The notes: generated by a model from the letters alone, not told the origin. Shown: positions 20,081-30,729, counted from the stretch's first letter. The stretch: DNA of 64,000 bases from Sphingomonas cremea (GCF_021502585.1 NZ_JAKFGM010000001.1:806001-870000), one strand, 5' to 3'. Program-made: numbers and translations.

Positions 20081-21697
20081 TTAAGGACAAACTATCCCTT
20101 GGATGGCACGCAAGCATTCGCCGTCGATCGAACTGGCGTCGACCGGGAGCCCGATCGAAGCGGCCAGCGTTGGCATGATGTCGACAGTCTCGATCGCTTC
20201 GGCATGATCGACTGCCGCCATGTCGCGGCGCCAGAACAGGATTGGCACGCGCCGGTCATAGTCCCACGGACTGCCATGTGTCGCGACATAGCTTCGCGTG
20301 TCCGCAATCGGTGTGATGTCTCGCCTGAGCAGCACGATGAAATCGCCCGTGCGCTCAGGGTCAAAGCTGGCACGCGCGCGCTCGATCAGGCTCCACTTGT
20401 CTGGCGAAGCCGTTGGCGATGGGGTGGCCGTGAGCTGCTCTTTCGTGAACACCGCTTCGACCTGCGGGTGCGCACGGTAAGCGGCGACCGCGGCAGCCTT
20501 GGCCCGAGCCTGATCGGCGCTGGACAGGGCGCGATCGATATAGACGTCGCCGAAGCTGCCCTCACCATAGAGCACCGGCCCAGTCAGGCCGAGCTTGGCG
20601 CCAACGGCCTTGCCCACCGCCGCCGCGGTTAGCGCCGCATCGACCCGTGCCGCACCGGGAACCCCCTGCTCTCGCCGGCGCTCGGGAATGTCCTGGCCGC
20701 CATGGTCAGCGGTCAGCACGACCAGATAGTCGATGCCCTTGCTGTCGAGCAGGCGGAAGAAATCGCCAAGGTCGCGATCCAACGAGAAGAGCTGGAGGCA
20801 CATTTCTGCGCCTTCGGTGCCGTAGCTATGGCCGACAAAGTCAGTGGCCGACAATCCGATCGAGATTACATCCGTGGACGATCCGCGGCCGAGTTGCATT
20901 TCTTCGATCAGAGAGGCAGCCAAGGCCAGCACGGCCCCGTCGAACTCCGGCGAGGAGCGGAAATTGCGGATATCCCCGGCCTTGCGGGCAAAGGCTGTGT
21001 TTCCGACCGGCGGACCTCCGCCCTCAATGGGGATGACCCGCGACTTGGCCTGGCAGAGCGAAGGCATCTCCAGCGCCGAGCGATCCTCGGCAATGGCATT
21101 GGCAACGGCGGTGCGCGCAGCGGCAACGGAGCGCGGCATGGCCGCATCCTTCAAGTCGGTGACGAAGGTCTTGCCATCCCAATACCAGCGTTGGTCGGCG
21201 ACGTGGCCGCTCATCATCACGGCCGCCCGGTCCTTGCCGGCCACGGCAACGTTTCGCGCCCCAGGATGCGCCGGCTTCCACAAGTCACCGAGGGTAGGCA
21301 CACGAAGATGGTACGGAGAGACAGTGTATAAGGTGGACGAGCTACCCGGGACCCGCTCGTCCTCGGCGCAAAAGACGCCCTTGTCGCTGCGGTCCTGCGA
21401 AAGGTCGAACCAGTAATTAGCGATGATCCCGGTTCGCGAGGGGCGCGATCCGGTCATGATGGTCGAATGGCCGGGGCAGGTCTCGGTCGCATTGTGGCTC
21501 TGATAGCCGTTGCGATACACCGTCCCGCGCGAAAGGCGCCCGATACCGCCCAACAATACCGGCCGATATTCGTCGAAGAGGTCGGCCGAAAACTGGTCGA
21601 TGGACAAGGCTATGATCAACTTGGGTGGAGGCGCTGGCTGAGCGATAGCGCTAGTCGAGGCGAACACCGCAGCGGCTGCCAGCATCAAGTTGCGCAA
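20081..21697 (-). CDS. phoK: PhoK-type secreted alkaline phosphatase
   Basis: A 538-residue periplasmic or secreted phosphatase of the type-I phosphodiesterase/alkaline phosphatase superfamily. It has a signal peptide (LMLAAAAVFASTSAIAQP), the nucleophile threonine in NATETCPGHSTIMTGSRPSR, and metal-site segments SATDFVGHSYG, LTADHGGQD and VATHGSPWDYDRRVPILFW. These agree closely with what is known of the Sphingomonas enzyme PhoK, a zinc/calcium phosphatase. The start codon is probably TTG at 21697, with GGAGAAGGG upstream; an ATG 4 codons later is the alternative. The promoter region is occupied by a palindromic element starting 12 bases upstream. Confidence 0.88.
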   Translation of the reverse strand: MRNLMLAAAAVFASTSAIAQPAPPPKLIIALSIDQFSADLFDEYRPVLLGGIGRLSRGTVYRNGYQSHNATETCPGHSTIMTGSRPSRTGIIANYWFDLSQDRSDKGVFCAEDERVPGSSSTLYTVSPYHLRVPTLGDLWKPAHPGARNVAVAGKDRAAVMMSGHVADQRWYWDGKTFVTDLKDAAMPRSVAAARTAVANAIAEDRSALEMPSLCQAKSRVIPIEGGGPPVGNTAFARKAGDIRNFRSSPEFDGAVLALAASLIEEMQLGRGSSTDVISIGLSATDFVGHSYGTEGAEMCLQLFSLDRDLGDFFRLLDSKGIDYLVVLTADHGGQDIPERRREQGVPGAARVDAALTAAAVGKAVGAKLGLTGPVLYGEGSFGDVYIDRALSSADQARAKAAAVAAYRAHPQVEAVFTKEQLTATPSPTASPDKWSLIERARASFDPERTGDFIVLLRRDITPIADTRSYVATHGSPWDYDRRVPILFWRRDMAAVDHAEAIETVDIMPTLAASIGLPVDASSIDGECLRAIQGIVCP

Positions 21698-21709
21698 TTA
21701 CCCTTCTCC

Positions 21710-21831
21710 CGTCATTGCGAGCGAAGCCAAGCAATCCAGCTTTGCCGACGCCCATCCTGGATTGCTTCGTCGCCGCATCGTGCTCGCCTGTCTAGTGGAC
21801 AGGCTGTGCGCGATACCCCCTCGCAAAGACG
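21710..21831. repeat. 122-bp MITE-like palindromic element with 12-bp terminal inverted repeats
   Basis: The ends CGTCATTGCGAG and CTCGCAAAGACG are inverted repeats with 11 of 12 matches. Inside, CAAGCAATCCAG and CTGGATTGCTTC form a second inverted pair, and GCCTGTC/GACAGGC a third, the last shared with the block at 16859-16892. It fills the gap between the gatB stop (2 bases away) and the phoK start (12 bases away). Similar CGTCATTGCGAG palindromes are widespread in Sphingomonadales and other alphaproteobacterial genomes. Confidence 0.75.
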
Positions 21832-21833
21832 AC

Positions 21834-23303
21834 TTAGTTCAACTTCGCACGCAGCCGCTCGTTGACCATCTGCGGGTTGGCTTTGCCGGCCATCGCTTTC
21901 ATCGTCTGGCCGACGAAGAAGCCGAACAGTGCTTCCTTGCCGGCCTTATACTGCTCGACCTTGTCGGCGTTGGCGGCGAGAATTTCATCTATCTTCGCAT
22001 CAATTTCGCCCGTGTCGCTAGTCTGTTTGAGCCCGCGCTCGTCGACGATCTTGCCGGCATCGTCGCCGGTATCGAGCATGATTTCGAACACCTGCTTGGC
22101 AAGACTGCCGCTGAGCGTTCCATCGGCGACAAGGCCCAGCAACTCGGCCGCCTGCTGCGGCGAAACCGGGGCATCGACAATCGTCTTTCCGAGCCGGTTC
22201 AGGGCGCCGAAAAGCTCCGCGACGACCCAATTGGCCGCCTGCCGCGCCTCCGCGCCCGCATCGAGCAGCGCGTCGAACCAGCGAGCCGTCTCAACCTCGG
22301 CAGTCAGCACCGACGCATTGTAGGGCGTGATACCCAGCCCTTCGAACCGCTTGCGCTTGTCGTCGGGCAGTTCTGGCAGCGATGCCCGGCATTCCTCGAT
22401 AAATGCTTCATCGAGCTCGAGCGGAAGCAAATCGGGATCGGGGAAGTAGCGGTAATCGTGCGCATCTTCCTTCGAACGGAGCGTCCGCGTTACATTCTTG
22501 TCGGGATCATAGAGGCGCGTTTCCTGTGCGACCTCCCCGCCTTCCTCGATCAGGTCAACCTGGCGGCGCGCTTCATGCTCAATCACCGCCATGACGAAGC
22601 GGACCGAATTGACGTTCTTTGTCTCGGTGCGGGTGCCAAGCTCGCCGCCGGGCCTCCGCACGCTGACATTAACGTCGGCGCGCATCGAGCCTTCTTCCAT
22701 GTTGCCGTCACAGCTGCCGACATAGCGGAGAATTGCCCTGAGCTTGCGAAGATATGCCCCTGCTTCGGCGGGAGAACTCATGTCAGGACGACTGACAATC
22801 TCCATCAGCGCGACACCCGAGCGGTTGAGGTCGACGTAGCTCATGGTCGGGTGCTGGTCGTGCATCAGCTTGCCAGCGTCCTGCTCGACATGGATCCGCT
22901 CGATGCCGATCTGCTTGACGCTATTCTCGTCCTTCTCGTCGAGCAGGATTTCGACTTCGCCGGGTCCAACCAGCGGATGGTAGAGCTGCGAGATCTGATA
23001 GCCCTGCGGCAGGTCAGCGTAGAAATAATTCTTGCGGTCGAAGCGGCTCCAGCGGTTGATCACCGCGTCCAGCGCCATGCCGGTGCGCACCGCCTGGCGG
23101 ATGCATTCGCAGTTGGGGACCGGGAGCATGCCGGGCATGGCCGCGTCGACCAGCGACACCTGCGTATTGGGCTCGGCCCCGAACGCGGTCGCCGCGCCGG
23201 AAAAGAGCTTCGCGTCGGATACGACCTGTGCGTGAACCTCTAGCCCGACAACGACCTCCCAGTCGCCGGTAGCGCCTTTAATGCGATAGTCGCTCACCAC
23301 CAT
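21834..23303 (-). CDS. gatB: Aspartyl/glutamyl-tRNA amidotransferase subunit B
   Basis: GatB binds misacylated Glu-tRNA(Gln) or Asp-tRNA(Asn) and phosphorylates it before amidation. The 489-residue sequence has the family opening [13 protein letters not shown], conserved segments [26 protein letters not shown] and [14 protein letters not shown], and the C-terminal helical YqeY-like domain ([19 protein letters not shown]). The start overlaps the end of gatA by 10 bases in another frame. It is the last gene of a gatC-A-B operon. Confidence 0.97.
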   Translation of the reverse strand: MVVSDYRIKGATGDWEVVVGLEVHAQVVSDAKLFSGAATAFGAEPNTQVSLVDAAMPGMLPVPNCECIRQAVRTGMALDAVINRWSRFDRKNYFYADLPQGYQISQLYHPLVGPGEVEILLDEKDENSVKQIGIERIHVEQDAGKLMHDQHPTMSYVDLNRSGVALMEIVSRPDMSSPAEAGAYLRKLRAILRYVGSCDGNMEEGSMRADVNVSVRRPGGELGTRTETKNVNSVRFVMAVIEHEARRQVDLIEEGGEVAQETRLYDPDKNVTRTLRSKEDAHDYRYFPDPDLLPLELDEAFIEECRASLPELPDDKRKRFEGLGITPYNASVLTAEVETARWFDALLDAGAEARQAANWVVAELFGALNRLGKTIVDAPVSPQQAAELLGLVADGTLSGSLAKQVFEIMLDTGDDAGKIVDERGLKQTSDTGEIDAKIDEILAANADKVEQYKAGKEALFGFFVGQTMKAMAGKANPQMVNERLRAKLN

Positions 23304-24772
23304 TTCTCCGGTCGTGCAGTGAAGCCGGCGCGTTCCTCGATGGCCAAACCGGCATTAAGAACGCCCTGCTCGTCGAGCTCGCGGCCGATCAGGTGGAGGC
23401 CGAGCGGCAGGCCCTGACTGTCGAGCCCGCCGGGCACCGACATGGCCGGCAGGCCGGCAAGGCTGGCCGGGACCGCGAACACGTCGTTCAGATACATGGC
23501 GATCGGGTCAGCGGTCTTCTCCTGAAGTCCGAACGCGGCCGAAGGCGCCGTCGGCGTCAGGATCAGGTCGCACCCGGCAAACGCCTGCGCGAAGTCCCGC
23601 TTGATCAGGGTGCGGACCTTTTGCGCCTTGGTGAAATAGGCATCGTAATAGCCCGCCGACAGTACATAGGTGCCGATCATCACACGGCGCTTGACCTCCG
23701 CGCCGAAGCCGGCGGAGCGGGTCGCGGCGTACATGTCGTCGAGGGTCTTCACCCCTGTTTCGCGCAGCCCATAACGGACCCCGTCATAACGGGCGAGGTT
23801 GGACGAGGCTTCGGCCGGGGCGATGATGTAGTAGGTGGGCAGCGCGTACTTCGTGTGCGGCAGGCTGATCTCGACCACTTCCGCGCCCGCGTCCTTCAGC
23901 CACTCAATACCCTGGTCCCAGATCGCATTGATCTCGGCGGGGACGCCGTCAATGCGATATTCCTTTGGAATGCCGACCTTTTTGCCGCGAAGGTCGCTGG
24001 AAAGCCCTGCTTCCCACTGCGGCACCGGCAGATTGAGCGAAGTCGCGTCGCGAGGATCGAACCCCGCCATTGCTTCCAGCATGATCGCGCAGTCGAGCAC
24101 CGTTCGCGCCATCGGCCCGGCCTGGTCAAGCGACGACGCGAAGGAGACGATGCCCCAGCGCGAGCAGCGGCCATAGGTAGGCTTGATACCGCTGATGCCG
24201 GTGAAGGCCGCGGGCTGGCGGATCGAGCCGCCGGTGTCGGTCCCGGTCACGCCTGGAGCTAGTCCCGCCGCGACCGCCGCCGCCGATCCGCCCGAGGAGC
24301 CGCCCGGGGTCAAGGCGGCATTCCAGCCGTCGTTGCGACGCCAGGGCGAGATGACCGGACCGTAAGCGCTGGTCTCGTTCGACGAGCCCATTGCAAACTC
24401 GTCCATGTTGAGCTTGCCGAGCATCCCCGCGCCTGCCGCCTTCAGATTGGCGGAGACCCTGCTTTCATAGGTCGGCTTGAAGCCCTTGAGGATGTTCGAG
24501 CCCGCGGTTGAATCGGTGCCTTCGGTGGCAAACAGATCCTTGATGCCCAGCGGGATGCCGGAGAGCGGCTTCAATTCGCCCGCCGCCCTCGCCGCATCGG
24601 CTGCGTCGGCCGCCGCCAGAGCGAGCTCGGGCGTCTCGACCGTATAGGCATTGAGCGATCGCCCAGCGACCACGGCCGCGTTGAACGCCTCGGCAATCTC
24701 TCGCGCAGAATGATCGCCGGCGCGAAACCCCTCGCGCAGCTCGGCGATTGTCTTGGAAGTCAGCTCGCTCAC
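23294..24772 (-). CDS. gatA: Aspartyl/glutamyl-tRNA amidotransferase subunit A
   Basis: GatA is the glutaminase subunit that releases ammonia for transamidation. The 492-residue amidase-signature protein carries PLGIKDLF (catalytic lysine) and [17 protein letters not shown] (catalytic cis-serine and nucleophile serine region). The GTG start overlaps the last base of the gatC stop. The C-terminus ends KWW directly over the gatB start. Confidence 0.97.
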   Translation of the reverse strand: MSELTSKTIAELREGFRAGDHSAREIAEAFNAAVVAGRSLNAYTVETPELALAAADAADAARAAGELKPLSGIPLGIKDLFATEGTDSTAGSNILKGFKPTYESRVSANLKAAGAGMLGKLNMDEFAMGSSNETSAYGPVISPWRRNDGWNAALTPGGSSGGSAAAVAAGLAPGVTGTDTGGSIRQPAAFTGISGIKPTYGRCSRWGIVSFASSLDQAGPMARTVLDCAIMLEAMAGFDPRDATSLNLPVPQWEAGLSSDLRGKKVGIPKEYRIDGVPAEINAIWDQGIEWLKDAGAEVVEISLPHTKYALPTYYIIAPAEASSNLARYDGVRYGLRETGVKTLDDMYAATRSAGFGAEVKRRVMIGTYVLSAGYYDAYFTKAQKVRTLIKRDFAQAFAGCDLILTPTAPSAAFGLQEKTADPIAMYLNDVFAVPASLAGLPAMSVPGGLDSQGLPLGLHLIGRELDEQGVLNAGLAIEERAGFTARPEKWW

Positions 24773-25059
24773 TATTCGATCACCTTGGGCACGGCGAAGA
24801 AGCCGTGCTGCGCGTCGGGCGCATTCTTGAGGATGTCATCGCGGCAGTTGCCGTCGTCGACGACGTCATCGCGAAGGCGAAGATGGTTTTCGATAACCGC
24901 GGTCAGGGGTTCGACCCCGTCGGTGTCGACCTCCGCCAGCTGCTCGACCCAGTGCAGGATATTGTTGAATTCGGGGACCATTGCCTCGACCTCCGCATCG
25001 CTCATCGCGATACGGGCCAGCTTGGCGACATGGCGCACCTGTTCGGCGTTTACAGACAT
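24772..25059 (-). CDS. gatC: Aspartyl/glutamyl-tRNA amidotransferase subunit C
   Basis: A 95-residue GatC that wraps around and stabilises GatA/GatB. It has the family pattern [20 protein letters not shown], a central [10 protein letters not shown], and [15 protein letters not shown] at the end. ATG at 25059 is preferred to in-frame starts further upstream because it matches the family N-terminus. It is the first gene of gatCAB. Confidence 0.95.
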   Translation of the reverse strand: MSVNAEQVRHVAKLARIAMSDAEVEAMVPEFNNILHWVEQLAEVDTDGVEPLTAVIENHLRLRDDVVDDGNCRDDILKNAPDAQHGFFAVPKVIE

Positions 25060-25098
25060 GGTGGCGCGGCTAGCAGGACGTCCCCGCGCCATCAACGC

Positions 25099-26796
25099 CT
25101 ATTCGAACGGTTCTCCGACCGGCTTCCCATCCACGAAGAGCTGGCGGCGGCCAATTGGGCGAATCTCGATCTGCGCACGGGCAAGGTCCACGCCCTTCAC
25201 CTGGGGCGGCACGGTAATCGCGGCGGTTTGCTCTTTACCCGTGGCCAATTCGTCCAGTTCGATGATCCGCGACTGCACGGCTTTGTCATAGCCCGTGGTG
25301 ACCAGGAGCAGCCGGTTGGCGTCCAGCCTGACTAACGCGCATGGCTTGTCGTTGCAGCTGTCATAACCGGTGGTTACCGCCGACCGCAGCCCAGGGGTCA
25401 TGGCAATATCCGGGGAAATGACGCGGAGATATTGGTCGAGACGCGCTTGTTTGGAGATGCTTTCGCTCTTTTCGGAAACGGCGTAGCGATTGTCGCTGGC
25501 GAGCGCGGCCTCGGCGAGTTGACGCTGAGCAGGCGGCCCCGACCTCTGAATTTCGGCCAGTCGTTTCCGGCCCGCCGGACCGAAATCGAACGCCATTGCC
25601 GCCCAGTCGAAATCCTCCGGCTTGACCTGGCCGCTTTCCAGCCTGGCGAGTTGCGAGCGAGCGCTGATCGCGCCGAAATCCAGAATTGGGAGTGCCAAGA
25701 ACAAGGCGAGTCCGCATAATCCGATCGCCATCCCCGTCTGCAGCGGGCGCAAATGGTCGTCGAAATCCTTGCGACCCTTGAATACCGCCCACCATCCGGC
25801 GGCGCCGTAGGCAATTGCGATCGCCACAGCGATCACGCCCCACATCCGTTCGGGCGTCCAGCCATATTGGGCAATGCGCTGCCCCATCGAAAGGGCGGCG
25901 AAGATGGCGAGCGGCAGGACGCACAGCACCAGCACAAGCGCTGCGCGCTGAAACCAGATGTTCGAATCTCGCTCATAGCGGCCATCACCGATTACCGCGT
26001 TGGCCAGAAGGATGGCTCCTGCTCCCGACAGCAACAACATCGGTGTAGCCGGAATGCCCGATTCCCATAGTCCGCTGAGGCCGGTGAATGGTAGCGACAG
26101 GAGAAAGGCGGCCAGTGCCACGGCCAGGACCGGCGAGAGCACGGCCAGGACGATCATGACCAGTCGCTGGAGGATTGCCAGCAACGCATCGCGTTCGCGC
26201 AGCAAACCGACCGCGCCGCCGAAGGAAAATCCCGCCAGCATCCAGCTGAACCATTCCTCCTGAAGCAGGTCCTTGATCGCCTTGATCCCGATGACGTCGA
26301 ACAGCGACGCGATCAGCCACATCATCAGGAAGGTGATGCCAGTGAAGACTAAGCTGGCAGCGCCGATCACGGCGTCTGTCCAGGCGTGGCGATGAAGGCG
26401 GGCATAGGGAAATCGCCACGCACCCTCGTCGCGGATTGTCTGGAACAGGGGCGCGGCAATCAGCACCGCCAATATCCCCGACCAGAAGGGAAATTCGAAG
26501 ATGGTCGAATGATGATTATACTGGGCGGTGAACGAGCCAACCATCGAGATGACTACCCCCCACCCCAGGGCAAAGATGACCGCCCACCACCAACGACGCG
26601 GTTCGATCGTCAGGACCAGTGCGAGCACCGCCACGGCCGTGAAGGTCGTTGCCGCCTGCCGCCACAGTGAAATGGTCCCATTTACGTCATAGAGGTGAAC
26701 GGTCAGCAGGTGGATGACCAGCCCGCCAAGGGCGCCGACCCCCGCCATGATCCAAGGGCGAATCGGCCAATCCTGGTCCTGTTTGTCGAAACGCAT
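25099..26796 (-). CDS. DUF4153 multi-pass membrane protein
   Basis: A 565-residue protein with about eleven hydrophobic segments over the first 390 residues and a soluble C-terminal part of about 170 residues. The layout and segments such as WSGILAVLIAAPLFQTIRDE resemble DUF4153 proteins of sphingomonads, whose function is unknown. ATG at 26796 (MRFDKQDQDWPIRPW) was chosen over a start 16 codons upstream because it gives a charged N-terminus right before the first helix. It is divergent from the DUF3089 gene. Confidence 0.75.
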   Translation of the reverse strand: MRFDKQDQDWPIRPWIMAGVGALGGLVIHLLTVHLYDVNGTISLWRQAATTFTAVAVLALVLTIEPRRWWWAVIFALGWGVVISMVGSFTAQYNHHSTIFEFPFWSGILAVLIAAPLFQTIRDEGAWRFPYARLHRHAWTDAVIGAASLVFTGITFLMMWLIASLFDVIGIKAIKDLLQEEWFSWMLAGFSFGGAVGLLRERDALLAILQRLVMIVLAVLSPVLAVALAAFLLSLPFTGLSGLWESGIPATPMLLLSGAGAILLANAVIGDGRYERDSNIWFQRAALVLVLCVLPLAIFAALSMGQRIAQYGWTPERMWGVIAVAIAIAYGAAGWWAVFKGRKDFDDHLRPLQTGMAIGLCGLALFLALPILDFGAISARSQLARLESGQVKPEDFDWAAMAFDFGPAGRKRLAEIQRSGPPAQRQLAEAALASDNRYAVSEKSESISKQARLDQYLRVISPDIAMTPGLRSAVTTGYDSCNDKPCALVRLDANRLLLVTTGYDKAVQSRIIELDELATGKEQTAAITVPPQVKGVDLARAQIEIRPIGRRQLFVDGKPVGEPFE

Positions 26797-26891
26797 GGCG
26801 TGCCCCTTCCCGACTGCAAGCAGACGATGACGGGGCGGGGCCAAGCTGGCAAGCTTGCCGGGAACCCAGGCTTTTCCTAGGGCGCACGACC

Positions 26892-28001
26892 ATGTGTGCG
26901 CGCCGCTTTCTTGCTCTAATCGTCATACTAACCTTGATTTTCGTCGGCGGGGCGTTCGCGCTTTATCAATTCGGCGACCAAGTGCTTGTTCGAATGGCGA
27001 CCCCGAAGGGACATTTTCAGGCGCCGCCTAAAGCTTTGGCGCCGGATTATTCCGCCGATATTTCCTGGATTGCCAAACCGGGGCTCGCCGAAAATCCTTC
27101 AACGTGGGTGCCTGAAGGCGTCCTCCTGACCAGGCCAGCCCAGGTTGCCGCGACCTTTTATGTCCACCCAACCACCTATTTGGAACGCGATCGATGGAAC
27201 GCGCCGATCGATGCTGACGGCGACCCGGCACGGCGCGCGAGCCTGTTTGTCGAGAGTCAGGCGAGCGCGTTCAACGGAGTCTCCAACGCCTGGGCCCCCA
27301 AATATCGCCAGGCTGCCTATGGCGCGTTCCTGTTGACGGACGAGGATGCGAGCAAGGCGCTCGATCTGGCGTATCGAGACGTGCTCGCTGCCTTCGACGC
27401 CTTTCTCCAAACGCAGCCTGCCGATCGCCCCATCATCCTCGCCGGACACAGCCAGGGTTCGCTTCATCTTTCGCGATTGCTGGCCGACCGAAAGGATGCG
27501 CTGAAAGGCCGACTCGTCGCGGCTTATCTGGTCGGCTGGCCTCTGTCGGTAAGCGCCGACTTGCCCGCCATGGGACTTTCCGCCTGTGCGCGCCCTGACG
27601 AGGTCGGCTGCGTCCTCAGCTGGCAGAGTTTCGCAGAACCAGCCAATCCGTCGCTGGTGACGAAGGCCTGGGTGGGAACAAGGGGCCTGAACGGCAAGGA
27701 GCGGCAGCGAGAGGACATGCTTTGCACCAACCCCCTGACCGGTTCAAAGGATGGTTCGGCGGACCGTTCGACAAACAAGGGGACACTCGTGCCCGACGGC
27801 AATTTCGCCAAGGCGAAGCTCGAACCAAGCCGGATCGGGGCGCGTTGCGACCGGGGTTTCCTCAAGATCGAGGGCGACATTCCCAACCTTGGCCCCTATG
27901 TCCTGCCCGGCAACAATTACCACGTCTATGATTATGCGCTTTTCTGGGGCTCTGTCCGCGCCGATGCGGAGCGCCGGTTGGCGGCATGGCAGACACGATG
28001 A
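26892..28001 (+). CDS. DUF3089 alpha/beta-hydrolase-fold protein
   Basis: A 369-residue protein with an N-terminal membrane anchor (about residues 5-25) and an alpha/beta-hydrolase core. The nucleophile elbow GHSQG ([17 protein letters not shown], about residue 185) and a late histidine (NYHVYDY) fit a serine hydrolase. DUF3089 proteins have no assigned substrate. Cysteine pairs in CARPDEVGC suggest the enzyme domain is periplasmic. The stop overlaps the start region of ruvX. Confidence 0.82.
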   Translation: MCARRFLALIVILTLIFVGGAFALYQFGDQVLVRMATPKGHFQAPPKALAPDYSADISWIAKPGLAENPSTWVPEGVLLTRPAQVAATFYVHPTTYLERDRWNAPIDADGDPARRASLFVESQASAFNGVSNAWAPKYRQAAYGAFLLTDEDASKALDLAYRDVLAAFDAFLQTQPADRPIILAGHSQGSLHLSRLLADRKDALKGRLVAAYLVGWPLSVSADLPAMGLSACARPDEVGCVLSWQSFAEPANPSLVTKAWVGTRGLNGKERQREDMLCTNPLTGSKDGSADRSTNKGTLVPDGNFAKAKLEPSRIGARCDRGFLKIEGDIPNLGPYVLPGNNYHVYDYALFWGSVRADAERRLAAWQTR

Positions 28002-28474
28002 TCGCGACCGGCGCAGCAGAATTCGCGACGGCGCTGCCGCCGTCGGGCGGGCGCCTCGCGGGGCTCGATGTCGGGACCAAGACGATCGGTCTTGCAACCT
28101 GCGATACCGGCTGGAGCTTCGCCACGGCGGCGGACACCATCAAGCGGACCAAGTTCGGCGCGGATCTCGAAGCATTGCGGACGTTCATCGCCAAGCATGG
28201 CACCGTCGGACTTGTCGTCGGCCTCCCGCTCAACCTGGATGGCACGGACAGCCCGCGCACCCAGTCTGTCCGTGCCTTTGCCCGTAACCTCGCCCCGCTC
28301 GCCCTCCCCGTGCTCCTTTGGGACGAGCGTTGGTCGACGGTCGCGGTCGAGCGGACGATGATCGAGGCGGAAATGAGCCGGGCCAAGCGCGCTCAGAAGG
28401 TCGACGCCCATGCCGCCGCGCACATTTTGCAGGGCGCTATCGATGCGCTGGTCAATTTGCCCGGGGCGCGTTAG
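27986..28474 (+). CDS. ruvX: Putative pre-16S rRNA nuclease / Holliday junction resolvase RuvX (YqgF)
   Basis: A 162-residue RNase H-fold nuclease. The acidic catalytic set is visible: [22 protein letters not shown] and [11 protein letters not shown]; the substrate segment is [16 protein letters not shown]. YqgF-family proteins mature 16S rRNA and may resolve recombination junctions. Two starts are possible: ATG at 27986, or ATG at 27998, which forms an ATGA overlap with the DUF3089 stop. pyrB follows 12 bases later. Confidence 0.93.
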   Translation: MADTMIATGAAEFATALPPSGGRLAGLDVGTKTIGLATCDTGWSFATAADTIKRTKFGADLEALRTFIAKHGTVGLVVGLPLNLDGTDSPRTQSVRAFARNLAPLALPVLLWDERWSTVAVERTMIEAEMSRAKRAQKVDAHAAAHILQGAIDALVNLPGAR

Positions 28475-28486
28475 GGCGCGGTTTTA

Positions 28487-29389
28487 ATGCACCTGCTTTC
28501 CATTGATGACCTCAGCGACGGTCAGATCGCCGCAATCCTCGACGAGGGCGAGCGCTGGTTCGCCTATAACCGCCAGCCGCGGCGCAACGACCATCGGCTG
28601 GACGGCCTCACCATCGTTAACGCCTTCTTCGAAAATTCGACGCGGACCTTGCTGTCGTTCGAAATCGCCGCCAACCGCCTCGGCGCCCAGGTGGTGACGA
28701 TGCAGGTCGAGCATAGCTCGATCAAAAAAGGCGAGACGCTGGATGATACAGCGCGAACCTTGAACGCCATGCGGCCCGATGCGCTGGTTATTCGCCACGG
28801 AACGAGGGGTGCTCCCGCCGACGTTGCGGCAATCATGGACTGCCCGGTGATCAACGCCGGCGACGGCATCGGTGAGCACCCGACCCAGGCATTGCTCGAC
28901 GCCGCGACTATTCGCCAGCATTTCGGGCGGGTCGAAGGACTGAAAATCGCGATCTGCGGGGATTTGAAGCACAGCAGGGTCGCCCGATCGAACGCCAAGC
29001 TGCTTGAACGGCTTGGAGCAAAGCTGCGCTTCGCCGGTCCGCCGTCGCTGCTTCCGGACCATCTCGGCGCGACCGGCATCGATGAAGCTGTCGACGGCGC
29101 CGACGTGGTGATGATGCTCAGAGTCCAGCGAGAGCGGATGGAGGAGGATCTGGGCGACGGGCCGGGCGAGTTCCTTACGCGCTACGGGCTTACGGAAGGG
29201 CGATTGGCAGCTGCTGCGCCGGACGCCGTGGTAATGCACCCCGGACCGATCAACCGCGGGGTCGAGATTGAGGGATCGCTGGCCGACCATCCCACCCGCT
29301 CGCTGATCGTGCGGCAGGTCGAGATGGGCGTGGCGGTACGAATGGCCTGCCTCGACCTATTGGCGGCCGAGCGGCTGCGTCAGGCTTAA
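28487..29389 (+). CDS. pyrB: Aspartate carbamoyltransferase catalytic subunit
   Basis: PyrB condenses aspartate with carbamoyl phosphate in pyrimidine synthesis. The 300-residue protein has the carbamoyl-phosphate motif FFENSTRTLLSFE, the lysine loop SSIKKGETL, EHPTQALLD and HPGPINRGVE. No pyrI or pyrC lies next to it; it ends convergently on a SPOR lipoprotein gene, sharing TTAA as overlapping stops. Confidence 0.97.
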   Translation: MHLLSIDDLSDGQIAAILDEGERWFAYNRQPRRNDHRLDGLTIVNAFFENSTRTLLSFEIAANRLGAQVVTMQVEHSSIKKGETLDDTARTLNAMRPDALVIRHGTRGAPADVAAIMDCPVINAGDGIGEHPTQALLDAATIRQHFGRVEGLKIAICGDLKHSRVARSNAKLLERLGAKLRFAGPPSLLPDHLGATGIDEAVDGADVVMMLRVQRERMEEDLGDGPGEFLTRYGLTEGRLAAAAPDAVVMHPGPINRGVEIEGSLADHPTRSLIVRQVEMGVAVRMACLDLLAAERLRQA

Positions 29390-30729
29390 CGCGAAGCGAA
29401 CTGAACTGGGGCGTCACCCGAAACGGATCGAACGAAGCAGCTTGCCCCGGCGCGCTTCAATGACGCGCATAGTTTGGCTGCCTCGCCGTTGCTGACAAAG
29501 CCCTTCACGGACAGTCGATAAACCGTGCCGCGCGGCCCAGCAAAGCGGGCGGTTACCGGCGTATAGCCTTTTAGCGAACCATGTTTGCCAGCAACTTTGC
29601 TCCACGCCACAGCAACGCGATCGCGCGAGGAATAGGCGCCAAGCTGGACAACGGCCCGGCTATTACCGGTACGAGGCTTCGGCGCCGCGGCCTTGCGAAG
29701 CAAGGGTGCCGAACCCGAAAGCCGGACGGCGGCCGGCGAAAATGCCGGACGAGCTTTGCGGATTGGCGAAGCGGAGGCTTCGATGGTCTCTGCGGGTCGT
29801 GGCGCTGGAACGGCGACGGGCTCGGCAGCGGCTACGACAGCCGGTTCGATCGCGGGGGTCGGCTCGGCAAAAGGCGTCGGCTCGGCTGCGGGAGGCAGAT
29901 CGACAACCGCAACGGCGCTGAGCTCTGTGGCAGGCGCTGGCGCCGGCTCTGCGGCGGCCTGGCGAACGGCTTCACCCTGGTTGAGCGCAAGCCGCACTGG
30001 CTGGCCAGGGTCGCCGGCGACCGGCTGAATTCCGATGAGGGCCGCGACCTGATCCGATGCGCGGGCAGGCTTCGCCAACACCATCCATTGCTGAATGCGC
30101 GCATCGAGTTGATCCGCCGGAACATCCTGCGCCGCGACATTGCGGGCCTGTGTCCAGTCGCCGGCGAAGGCATAGGCCAGCGCAAGGTTCTGACGCGAAC
30201 GCGAATCGGCCCCGACGGCGCGCGCCGCGGGCTCCAGGAGCGCAATCGCATTTTGAGGATCGCCGGCTAGCGCCAGCGCCAGGCCTGTGTCAGACGGGTC
30301 GAGCAGGCCCTGCCCCTGAGCCAACAACTGCTTGGCGTCCTCGTTCTTGCCCAGGCTAATCTGGACCAGCGCGAGCTTCAGGATGACCTGCGGCTGGTTG
30401 GCATAGATGGTGAGCGAGTCGCGATAGGCCGCTTCCGCCGAAGCGAAGCGACCCGCTGCCAGATAGCAATTGCCAAGCAAGGCGCGGAAGCCGGCGTCCT
30501 GTGGGCTCCCCTCGACAGCTTTTTCAGCGAGCGGGATGGCGGTGGCGATGTCATTCGACGCAAGCGCGAGCTGAGCCTTGGTAGCGAGACCTAGCTTGCC
30601 GGACTTGACCTCCCCCCCGAACATCGACGCGCTACGCGGCCCCGAAGTGCCCGGACCAGCGCAAGCCGTGACGATTGCAATCATCGAGGCGGCGGTTAGC
30701 GCGGTCCCCAGGCGATTCGGCTTGGTCAT
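29386..30729 (-). CDS. TPR and SPOR domain lipoprotein
   Basis: A 447-residue lipoprotein (signal ALTAASMIAIVTACAG, lipobox TAC). Residues 45-225 hold tetratricopeptide-like repeats (for example GFRALLGNCYLAAGRFASAE and QNLALAYAFAGDWTQARNV), residues 240-350 are Pro/Ala/Glu-rich linker, and residues 365-440 form a SPOR domain (AVVQLGAYSSRDRVAVAW). SPOR domains bind denuded septal peptidoglycan, so the protein probably locates to the division site. It is the last gene of a ParA - RHH - SPOR operon, 20 bases after the RHH gene. Confidence 0.85.
   Translation of the reverse strand: MTKPNRLGTALTAASMIAIVTACAGPGTSGPRSASMFGGEVKSGKLGLATKAQLALASNDIATAIPLAEKAVEGSPQDAGFRALLGNCYLAAGRFASAEAAYRDSLTIYANQPQVILKLALVQISLGKNEDAKQLLAQGQGLLDPSDTGLALALAGDPQNAIALLEPAARAVGADSRSRQNLALAYAFAGDWTQARNVAAQDVPADQLDARIQQWMVLAKPARASDQVAALIGIQPVAGDPGQPVRLALNQGEAVRQAAAEPAPAPATELSAVAVVDLPPAAEPTPFAEPTPAIEPAVVAAAEPVAVPAPRPAETIEASASPIRKARPAFSPAAVRLSGSAPLLRKAAAPKPRTGNSRAVVQLGAYSSRDRVAVAWSKVAGKHGSLKGYTPVTARFAGPRGTVYRLSVKGFVSNGEAAKLCASLKRAGASCFVRSVSGDAPVQFASR

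Noticed and set aside
21690-23243. Long open frame (about 517 codons) on the plus strand across gatB
   Set aside because: It lies antisense to the clearly identified gatB and has low-complexity His/Arg-rich translation typical of antisense reading in GC-rich genes.
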